From contig AUXH01000323.1 in NCBI GenBank assembly GCA_000482145.1, positions 1 to 21,497 on the forward strand: a stretch of DNA of 21,497 nucleotides, in the 5' to 3' direction. The stretch comes from Strigomonas culicis (lineage: Eukaryota; Euglenozoa; Kinetoplastea; Trypanosomatida; Trypanosomatidae). Shown here in pieces: positions 7,431 to 14,096 of the stretch. Numbering within the stretch: position 1 is the stretch's first letter; the number at the start of each line of letters is the position of its first letter. The translations under genes were made by a program, and so were the position numbers. A model generated the notes under the pieces. The model searched no databases. It saw only the letters and a list, made by a program, of their open reading frames with translations, and was not told where the DNA came from.

Positions 7431-8402
7431 CTACTGCTGCTGCCGGCTGGCAACAAACTCAACGCCTTTACGTATGTTCATCTCCAAGTCCGGCAGGCAG
7501 CGGTCGAGCTGCTCCTCCTCGTAGGGACTCAGAGGTGGCAGCGGCAGCACGCGCTCCACGCCCTCCGTCCCGAGAGCAATGAGGGAGGCGAAGAACTCCA
7601 CCTTGGGCTCCATCAGCGGGCTCTTGACGAGGCTGCACTCCACCATGCCCCTGTCGCCCTTGAGGGCCCGCAGGACGCTTGCCGACCACTTCGCCGAGGC
7701 GTACGCCATGGTGAGTGACGCAGAGCCCGCCCCGGCCTTCGCGCGCACCACGTCGTCGCCACCGCGGCGGACGCGGTGCGTGAGGAACTCGATCTGCTGG
7801 GCCGACAGCGCAATGCCGCTCTGCGAGAAGAGCGGCACGATGGTCTGCCCGCTGTGGCCGCCGATGAGGGGCACGCGCAGCTCGCTCGCGTTGATGCCGA
7901 CCATGTTGCTCAGGAACGTCCGCGCGCGGATGACGTCGAGTGCGGTGACGCCCAGCAGCTTGCGCGGGTCGAACACGCCCTTGCGGCGCAGCGTCTCCGC
8001 GGCGACGGAGATCATGCTATTGAGGGGGTTCGTGATGAGGCCGATGATCGCGTTCGGCGCGTACTGCGCAACGCCCAGCGTCAACTCTTCCACCGTCAGC
8101 GCGTTGGTGTTGAAGAGGTCGTCGCGCGTCATGCCCGGCTTGCGCGAGAGGCCTGCCGGGATCAGCACGAGGTCTGCGCCCTTCAGCGCCTTGTCCAGGT
8201 CGCGCGGCCCGAAGCCCCGCACGCGCACCGGCACCGGCATGTGTGACAGATCCGCGGCAATGCCGGAGGCGTCCGAGCGGTCGTAGAGGCGCAGGTCGGT
8301 GACGTGCGGAGACTGCACCATCGCCAGCGACAGCGGCTGGCCGATGTTGCCCGAGCTGCCGAGGATGGTCACGCTCTTGAACAAGGAGAGGGTCGCGCGC
8401 AT
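7431..8402 (-). CDS. malate dehydrogenase paralogue (array copy 3 in transcription order)
   Basis: 323 aa from Met at 8402. It keeps the MDH motifs: a Rossmann loop in modified form (GSSGNIGQ), LRLYD, active-site loop LSRKPGMTR, NPLNS, LDVIRAR and GGHSGQ with His183. It is therefore likely an active NAD-dependent dehydrogenase, though it is the most diverged of the three catalytic-competent copies (for example ITNPLNSM, and RRGGDDVVRAKAG in the substrate-side region). It ends ASRQQQ with no SKL-type glycosomal signal. An in-frame extension to an ATG at 8516 would encode a His-Thr repeat from a CA microsatellite and is rejected; the MRATLSLFK start aligns with the other copies. Whether it uses malate or another 2-hydroxyacid cannot be told from the motifs alone; trypanosomatid MDH paralogues are known to include an aromatic 2-hydroxyacid dehydrogenase. 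Confidence 0.88.
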   Translation of the reverse strand: MRATLSLFKSVTILGSSGNIGQPLSLAMVQSPHVTDLRLYDRSDASGIAADLSHMPVPVRVRGFGPRDLDKALKGADLVLIPAGLSRKPGMTRDDLFNTNALTVEELTLGVAQYAPNAIIGLITNPLNSMISVAAETLRRKGVFDPRKLLGVTALDVIRARTFLSNMVGINASELRVPLIGGHSGQTIVPLFSQSGIALSAQQIEFLTHRVRRGGDDVVRAKAGAGSASLTMAYASAKWSASVLRALKGDRGMVECSLVKSPLMEPKVEFFASLIALGTEGVERVLPLPPLSPYEEEQLDRCLPDLEMNIRKGVEFVASRQQQ

Positions 8403-8416
8403 CCGAACTAGATGGT

Positions 8417-8457
<41 letters not shown>

Positions 8458-9322
8458 CGATAAGAGGAGGTTATGCGTGCTTGGCAGCAAAGGAGAGTGA
8501 TAGTAAATAATAACAATCAAAAAGGAAAAAAAGAAAAGTAAGGTTGCTAGACCGAAAAAAAAAAACGGATCAACTTCAAATGATTAGGCGAAGCTAAACA
8601 GGCTTGATAGAGACGAAGTGATGGAAGAAGGTATTAACAGCTTCTTTTGCGAAGAAGATCCAAAACAGGACACACAGTGTTTAAGAAGAGTGTCGCCACC
8701 CTCTCCTTATTGCTAATGAAAGCGTATACAGACATGTGCGCGCAGTCTTTTTTCTCTTTCTCTTTCCTTATTGCAAAGAATCTCATTCTTAACGAGTTTA
8801 TAGTTACGATCAGAGCATAATGTGAGTCCTGTGCGATGCTTACGCATATCCACACATAACTGAGTGCTAAAGGAAGATTCTTGCATGTGTATAATAAGTG
8901 GCGATCAACGAAACACCAATAAATGAATAAATAAAATAAGAGTATTAATATTCTCAAAAAGAGAAAATGAAAAAAGAAAAGAAAAAGCGATATCAAGAGT
9001 ACTTTAAAACGAAAAAAGTGCAGAACGAAGAAAAACACTTCAACAACGTGTGGCTACATATCTACTTCACCAGTTTCGTGCTGAAAGAGTGAATCGGCTT
9101 TATGTGTTTACACTTGCCTCTTTTTTTTTTTACTAGTTCTTACCTTTTTCACTTTGAAAGCGTTACACATGCGTTAAACTTCGCACTTTATGTATAAATC
9201 GTTCTGCCCTTGTCGTCATAAAAGCATGTCGCTACCAAAGGTGCCCCACGCAAAAACAAAAGAAGAGGAAAGAGCAAGGATGATAACACGAGAGCGTCAT
9301 GTAGCGGTCTGCGGCCGGTGCT
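8403..9322. other. longest intergenic region of the MDH array
   Basis: 920 nt, AT-rich. It holds the (TG)n microsatellite, several A runs and a T12 run near 9121-9132. A 134-codon open frame on the minus strand (9038-8634) is Phe/Leu/Lys-rich low complexity with no family resemblance and is not called. No remnant of a further MDH copy was recognised by eye. Confidence 0.55.
8422..8456. repeat. (TG)n microsatellite just upstream of an MDH paralogue
   Basis: An uninterrupted TG run of 35 nt, read as (CA)n on the coding strand, 20 nt upstream of the ATG at 8402. Depending on which AG is used (8409-8408, or one beyond the repeat), it lies either in the intergenic RNA or in the 5' UTR. Confidence 0.9.
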
Positions 9323-10276
9323 TCACTTGTTGGCAAAGGCGGCGCCCTTCTGGATGTTCTTCACGAGGCCATCCACGCACTTCTCAAGGAGGTCCTCCTC
9401 GAAGGCATTGAGCTTCGGCACGGGGAGCGTCTTCGCGACGCCCTCCTTACCGAGCTCCACCAGGGAGCTGAAGTACTCGCACTTGGGGTTCACCTCGCTC
9501 TTGACGAAGGTGTACACGGCCACACCCTGCTCGCCCTTGAGGGCGCGGATGGCGGCGTCGGCGAACTCCGCGGCCGCGTACGCCATGGAGAGCGTCGCGG
9601 AACCGGCACCGTCCTTCGCCTTGACGACCTCGTCGCCGCCGAACTGGATGCGGTGGGTCAGCGCCTTCACCTGTTCCGCGGAGAGCTCCGGGTACTTGGA
9701 CAGGAGGGGCACGATGGTCTCGCCGCTGTGGCCGCCGATCACCGGCACGTCGACCTCCACCGGGGCCTTTCCGATCGCCTCGCTCACGAAGGTCCTGGCG
9801 CGGACAAGGTCGAGCGTGGTCACGCCGAAGAGCTTGCGCGGGTCGTACGCGCCCGCCTTCTTCAGCGCCTCAGCCGCGACGGGCACGGTGCTGTTGACGG
9901 GGTTGCTGATGACGCCGATGATCGCCTTGGGCGAGTTCTTGCCGACGGCGCTCGCGAGGGTCTGCACGATGTTCGCGTTGGTGTTGAAGAGGTCGTCGCG
10001 CGTCATGCCCGGCTTGCGCGGGACGCCAGCTGGGATGAGCACGAGGTCGACCCCCGTGACCGCCTCGGCAAGCTGCTCCGCGCCGAAGCCGACCACCTTG
10101 GAGGAGGTGGAGATGTGGGAAAGATCCGCGGCCACGCCGGGGGCGCCCTTGACGTCGTAGATGTTCAGCTGCGTGACGTCCTTGTGGTGCTTCAGGAGCA
10201 GAGACAGCGGCTGACCGATGCCGCCGCCGGCGCCGAGGACGGCAACCTTCACGAACCGGGCAGAAGTTGCACGCAT
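9323..10276 (-). CDS. mMDH: mitochondrial-type malate dehydrogenase (canonical copy)
   Basis: 317 aa, the usual length for this family. Motifs are complete: [11 protein letters not shown]ossmann loop, LNIYD NAD anchor, [14 protein letters not shown] active-site loop, [14 protein letters not shown] and GGHSGE with catalytic His183. It catalyses NAD-dependent interconversion of malate and oxaloacetate. The N terminus ([10 protein letters not shown]) is short, Arg-bearing and free of acidic residues, fitting a minimal mitochondrial presequence. The C terminus (AAFANK) is not a peroxisomal signal. This is the least derived of the four tandem copies, so I take it as the parental enzyme. A predicted acceptor AG at 10323-10322, after pyrimidine tracts around 10340-10380, gives a leader of about 45 nt. 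Mitochondrial location is inferred from sequence type. Confidence 0.93.
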   Translation of the reverse strand: MRATSARFVKVAVLGAGGGIGQPLSLLLKHHKDVTQLNIYDVKGAPGVAADLSHISTSSKVVGFGAEQLAEAVTGVDLVLIPAGVPRKPGMTRDDLFNTNANIVQTLASAVGKNSPKAIIGVISNPVNSTVPVAAEALKKAGAYDPRKLFGVTTLDLVRARTFVSEAIGKAPVEVDVPVIGGHSGETIVPLLSKYPELSAEQVKALTHRIQFGGDEVVKAKDGAGSATLSMAYAAAEFADAAIRALKGEQGVAVYTFVKSEVNPKCEYFSSLVELGKEGVAKTLPVPKLNAFEEDLLEKCVDGLVKNIQKGAAFANK

Positions 10277-10625
10277 CGTGGGGAGGGGAGTGCGGGTAAG
10301 ATCGAAGTGAGGGGTAGCTTTCTTTCACAAATTACAAAGCAAAAGGAACAAGAACACGAAGAAATAGAGAGAGAGAGTATTGAAGAAAAAAAATGGCATG
10401 TGAACAAATCCAGGTGAGCTTTTTTAATGCAATGCAAGAAACGCAGCAGTAAAGCCCATGAGCGCTGAGAAAGTAATACGGAAGTACTCCATATCTTTCA
10501 TTTATTAGTTTACTACTGCAACGTATATGGAAGCTCACTGGCAAAGAGGAGAGAAAAAAAAAAGCGACAACGACGACCTACAATAATAATATGACGGACG
10601 TGTGCATATGTTTCTCTCCTAGTCT
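10277..10625. other. intergenic region within the MDH array
   Basis: 349 nt. It contains minus-strand pyrimidine runs around 10340-10390 that likely serve trans-splicing of the mMDH gene, and an A11 run near 10552-10562. No gene is seen. Confidence 0.55.
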
Positions 10626-11654
10626 TCATTTGTCTTCTTTCGCGGGCCCGCCCGCTTTCGCGTAGGCCATACCGGCTTCTACATCCTTCACCAGCTCGGC
10701 CACCGCGTCGTCGATGAGCTTCTCCTCGAACGCCGTGAGCCTTCCCATCGGGAGGATGCGCTCGACCCCCTCCGCGCCGAGCTCGACGCGGGAGGAGAAG
10801 AAGGGTGTCTCCGGCCGCATGGTCGACTCCACCAGCGCGCACTCCACGATGCCGTAGTCGCCGCGCTGCGCCTTCAGCACGGACACGGCGAACTCATACG
10901 CCGCGTAGGCGGTGCCGAGCGCCACCGGCGGCGCGACCGCCGTCGTGAGGGACGTGCTCTCGCTGCGGCGGCCCTCGCTGAAGGGCGAGCCGTACTGCTG
11001 CACTTCCATCGTGATGTGCATGATCTCCTCGTCCGCGAGCCGCAGGCCCGTCTGCGCGACCAGCGGGCACGCGGTGGCGCCCCCGCGGCCGCCGACGACG
11101 GGCACGTTCACGTCGTAGGGGTTCTTCGCGAGGGCCTTCGCGACGAGGCGGCGCGCGCGGATGACGTCGAGCGTGGTCACGCCGAAGAGCTTGCGCGGGT
11201 CGAACTTGTTCTCGCGCCGGAGGTACTCCGCGCAGAGCGGCGTGAGCGCGTTGACGGGGCTCGACACGATGCCGATCGCGGCGGATGGCGCGCCCGTCGC
11301 GACCGCGCGCATGACCGTCTCCATCGCCGGCGCGGTGGCCTGCAGCGCGGCGTCGCGGTGCTCGCGCAGCACGTCGAAGTTGGCGCCGGAGCACACGAGC
11401 ACCAACTGGGCCTCGTGGAGGGCGGCCGGCCAGTCGTTCACGTCCTGCGCGTAGCGCACCTGCGCGTCGGTGTCCATGTGGCTGATGTCGGCCGCGACAC
11501 CGACGGTGGGCACCGGGCCGTCCAGCGCGGTGTTGCAGCACACCAGCTCCCGCACGTGCGGGCACATCTTGAGCAGCAGCGCGAGGGGCTGCCCCACCGC
11601 CGTCGTCGCGCCGAACACGACCACCTTGCCCAGCTTCTTCTCCGCCTTCTTCCT
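10626..11654 (-). CDS. MDH-family pseudoenzyme (array copy 1 in transcription order), 5' end disrupted
   Basis: About 343 codons of MDH-fold protein without MDH chemistry. It keeps fold landmarks ([40 protein letters not shown], and the helical C terminus). However, the catalytic GGHSG is GGRGG (His codon replaced by CGC at 11087-11085), the RKPGMTR loop is absent (ANFDVLREHRD instead), NPVN is SPVN, and the acidic NAD anchor LYD is CCN. A segment with an insertion (SEGRRSESTSLTT) replaces the Gly/Ala-rich substrate-side region. Purifying constraint on the fold is suggested by intact reading for over 1 kb. No in-frame ATG exists before residue 40 of the open frame; an ATG at 11668-11666 is out of frame by one base across a ten-T run (11664-11655). 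Either the assembly dropped a T or the gene is newly broken. I start the feature at the first in-frame codon after that run. It may be regulatory or structural. Confidence 0.8.
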   Translation of the reverse strand, partial: RKKAEKKLGKVVVFGATTAVGQPLALLLKMCPHVRELVCCNTALDGPVPTVGVAADISHMDTDAQVRYAQDVNDWPAALHEAQLVLVCSGANFDVLREHRDAALQATAPAMETVMRAVATGAPSAAIGIVSSPVNALTPLCAEYLRRENKFDPRKLFGVTTLDVIRARRLVAKALAKNPYDVNVPVVGGRGGATACPLVAQTGLRLADEEIMHITMEVQQYGSPFSEGRRSESTSLTTAVAPPVALGTAYAAYEFAVSVLKAQRGDYGIVECALVESTMRPETPFFSSRVELGAEGVERILPMGRLTAFEEKLIDDAVAELVKDVEAGMAYAKAGGPAKEDK

Positions 11655-11705
11655 AAAAAAAAAACCATTCGTACCTAGAAGCAAAGATTGTTTTTTTCTT
11701 CTGGT

Positions 11706-11754
11706 CTATTGTGGTATACACACACAAAGAAAAAAAAAAAGAAGAGAAAGAGAA
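11706..11754 (-). promoter_or_regulatory. predicted spliced-leader acceptor for the MDH-family pseudoenzyme
   Basis: The minus-strand pyrimidine run 11754-11726 is among the strongest in the window; the first AG after it is at 11707-11706. This places the ATG at 11668 as the first start codon in the mRNA and so argues that the ten-T run just after it is coding, not a splice tract. Confidence 0.5.
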
Positions 11755-11851
11755 CAGAGTAACAAAACAGGGTAATGTACATGCATATGGAAAGAGAGGA
11801 ACAATACATCAAAAATTCATGACCTTGTGCTTTTTCTATCCTTCGCTCTCT

Positions 11852-11870
11852 CACACACACACACACACAC
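11852..11870. repeat. (CA)n microsatellite
   Basis: Nine to ten CA units followed by a T run, in the gap between the divergent adenylate kinase and the MDH-family pseudoenzyme. Confidence 0.85.
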
Positions 11871-11917
11871 GTTTTTTTTTTCTCGTTTCTCAACAGATAC
11901 GCATCAATCGACGATTC

Positions 11918-12616
11918 TCACCACAACTTCCACCACGCCTTCTTCGCGGTGCTCACCTTCGCGTTCAGAACAGACATTTGCAGCGCATCAAGGACCGCAA
12001 AGACGTTGTTGCGCACGGCCTCAATGTTGCCGCTCGCGTCGACGGGCACCCACTGGTCCGCGCGAAAGGTGCCGCGCACCTCGGCGATGAGCCGGCGGTA
12101 CTGCAGCATGCGCTGCGCAATGGCGTCCGGCGTATCCTCTTCCTTCTGCTGCAGCGGCTCGCCGGTCGCGTCATCCTTGCCGGGGTGGATGGGCGGGTTG
12201 TAGATGGTGTGGTAGAGCCTGCCAGAGCCGGGGTGGAACTGGCGGCCGCCGAAGCGCGCCTGCATCACGTGGTCCGCGAGGTCCATCTCCACCACCACGT
12301 CCGCCTGGACCTTCTCGAACTCCTGCAGCAGCAGCGCCTGCCGCTTCGTGCGCGGGAAGCCGTCGAGCACGAAGCCATTCGCGCAGTCCGGCCGCCGCGT
12401 CGCGTCGCTGACCGCCTTCACGAGGAGCGTGTCCGGGATGGCCTCGCCCTTCTCCATCAGCTGCTTGAGCGTGTTGCTGTAGGGAAAGCTGCCGACCTGG
12501 ATGGCATTCCGCACCGCCTCGGCGGACGACACGTAGCAGAGGCCATAGCGCTCCTTCACCACGGACGACACGGTGGTCTTCCCGCCCTGCAGCGGGCCTT
12601 CGATAATCACTTTCAT
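11918..12616 (-). CDS. divergent adenylate-kinase-like nucleoside monophosphate kinase
   Basis: 232 aa. Adenylate-kinase fold: P-loop GPLQGGKTT at residues 7-15 (canonical GxPGxGKGT altered but still Walker A), DGFPRT, and a long LID with GGRQFHPGSGRLYH and DDATGEPL. The Arg normally in the RxDD element of the LID is replaced (QKEED), and the NMP-site TGDMLR is SAEAVR, though its Arg is kept. It ends in a Trp-rich tail (KKAWWKLW) absent from the neighbour. It lies next to the canonical adenylate kinase and is likely a tandem duplicate that has diverged; trypanosomatids carry many adenylate kinase isoforms. Phosphotransfer is plausible because the P-loop Lys and most arginines remain, but specificity or activity may differ. 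A predicted acceptor CAG at 12657-12656 precedes the ATG by about 39 nt. Confidence 0.85.
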   Translation of the reverse strand: MKVIIEGPLQGGKTTVSSVVKERYGLCYVSSAEAVRNAIQVGSFPYSNTLKQLMEKGEAIPDTLLVKAVSDATRRPDCANGFVLDGFPRTKRQALLLQEFEKVQADVVVEMDLADHVMQARFGGRQFHPGSGRLYHTIYNPPIHPGKDDATGEPLQQKEEDTPDAIAQRMLQYRRLIAEVRGTFRADQWVPVDASGNIEAVRNNVFAVLDALQMSVLNAKVSTAKKAWWKLW

Positions 12617-13118
12617 GATCGACTAGTGTACGCCTCCTTTAAGAAATCGCTTCTTCTGGATGAGAACAGTGTAAAGTGGGGGAAGAAGGGTCCAGTAGCG
12701 GCGCACCATACCACAAGGAGTTACGTTACATCCGTGTCTGTGACGAGAGCGAACAAGAACGTGCAGCACAAGTGAGATGCCTTTTTTCGTTTCTTTTGAC
12801 ATTCTCTCATCTTATATTGAAAGTGAAAAAAATGTCGTGGTGGTATTATTCTTTTTGTTTAAATAATTAAGTCAAGACATGATTTTTTACGAAGTTTTTT
12901 TGTTGTTTTCTTTTTTTAATATTAAGAAAAAGGAAATATAATGCGATAACGTTTTCCCAAATCATTATGAAACCCTCTGCTGCTACCCATTGTTGAAATA
13001 CAAAGAGGACAGCGAGACGTAAGGAGTGAGCAGCGTACGTTGCGACTCGCTTCTGTCCGCGTCCGCTATTCGCGCCTTGCCACTCCAACAGGCCTACCTA
13101 TTAACTATGGCGCGGCTG
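12617..13118. other. intergenic region between the adenylate kinase genes
   Basis: 502 nt. It contains the pyrimidine-rich acceptor region of the divergent kinase (about 12656-12690 on the minus strand) and AT-rich sequence around 12780-12960. No gene is seen. Confidence 0.55.
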
Positions 13119-13775
13119 CTAGTGGAGCCCGGTCGCAACGCCAATGGGATCGAGGATGCTGGCGATCGACTTGCGGACCTCCTGTACAATGCGGTTGGCA
13201 TTAATGCTAGTGAACACACCCTGGGACTTGTAGTACTCAGCCAGGGGCTGCGTCTCCTTCTTGTACAGCTCGAGGCGCTTCACGCACACTTCGCGGCGGT
13301 CGTCCGGGCGCTGGTACAGCGGCTCACCGGTGACGTCGTCCTTGCCGGCCACCTTCGGGGGCGCGTACTTCTCGTGGTAGGTGCGGCCACTCCCCTTGTG
13401 GATCCAGCGGCCGCCGGTGCGCTCGAGGATGACCTCGTCCGGGGTGTCGAACATGATGGCGGCGTCGATCTTCTCGCCGGCCTGGTCCATCATCTCGGCC
13501 TGGCGCTGGGTGCGCGGGAAGCCGTCGAGCACGTAGCCGTAGCGGCACTCCGGCTTCTCGATGCTGTCCTTCACGATGCCGAACACAAGTTCGTCGCTCA
13601 CGAGGGCGCCCGAGTCCATGGCGCTCTTGGCGCGGATGCCGTTGGGCGTCTGCTTGGTGACCGCGTCACGCAGCATGTCGCCGGTCGACAGGTGGCACAC
13701 GCCGTAGCGGTCCGTGACAAAGGGGCTCTGCGTGCCCTTGCCGCAGCCCGGCGCACCCATGAGAATAATTTTCAT
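13119..13775 (-). CDS. ADK: adenylate kinase, long-LID form
   Basis: 218 aa, normal for long-type adenylate kinases. All signature elements are present: P-loop GAPGCGKGT (residues 7-15), STGDMLR NMP-binding helix, DGFPRTQRQ, and the long LID with ERTGGRWIHKGSGRTYH, DDVTGEPLYQR and PDD. It catalyses 2 ADP = ATP + AMP and balances adenylate pools. The LID lacks the four-Cys zinc site, as in eukaryotic AK2-type enzymes. There is no obvious targeting sequence, and the protein starts directly at the first beta strand, so cytosol or intermembrane space is possible. The ATG is preceded immediately by a pyrimidine tract and AG, giving an almost leaderless mRNA apart from the spliced leader. Confidence 0.95.
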   Translation of the reverse strand: MKIILMGAPGCGKGTQSPFVTDRYGVCHLSTGDMLRDAVTKQTPNGIRAKSAMDSGALVSDELVFGIVKDSIEKPECRYGYVLDGFPRTQRQAEMMDQAGEKIDAAIMFDTPDEVILERTGGRWIHKGSGRTYHEKYAPPKVAGKDDVTGEPLYQRPDDRREVCVKRLELYKKETQPLAEYYKSQGVFTSINANRIVQEVRKSIASILDPIGVATGLH

Positions 13776-13803
13776 CTCTCAAGAGAAGAAGAGGAAGGAA
13801 GAG
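13776..13803 (-). promoter_or_regulatory. predicted spliced-leader acceptor abutting the adenylate kinase ATG
   Basis: The minus-strand pyrimidine run 13803-13781 is followed at once by AG at 13779-13778 and again at 13777-13776, directly before the ATG at 13775. The native 5' UTR would be only 0-2 nt after addition of the spliced leader, unless an upstream AG is used. Confidence 0.5.
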
Positions 13804-14096
13804 CAAATAAAGACGAGTATGGATAACACTCCTAAAAATAAAAAATAAAAAAAAGTGAGGTGGAGAGAGAAGGGGATAATAGTAGTCTGCATGTGCAAAG
13901 GACAGTCATCGAGCATGAGAAGGGTCGAACATCTGCGGACACTCCCTTTCGAACAAAACAAAGCAGCATGGATTTGGGGTTTAGCAATATCTATCGAGTC
14001 AACCAAATCTATCGCGACGATAAAAAGTCGATCTAAAAGGCAACTGTACTCTGCGAGAGCTCGTGCGGTCGCAGGCGACGCTCTAACCCGCCGCGC
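13776..14096. other. intergenic region
   Basis: 321 nt between the adenylate kinase start and the PrimPol-like stop. Apart from the acceptor tract next to the kinase, nothing structured or coding is seen. Confidence 0.55.

Noticed and set aside
7431..8516. N-terminal extension of the MDH paralogue containing a Thr-His repeat
   Set aside because: The extension is simply the translated CA microsatellite; the start at 8402 aligns with the other MDH copies.
8634..9038. 134-codon minus frame in the MDH array gap
   Set aside because: Phe/Leu/Lys low complexity with AT-rich codon use, unlike every real gene in the window.
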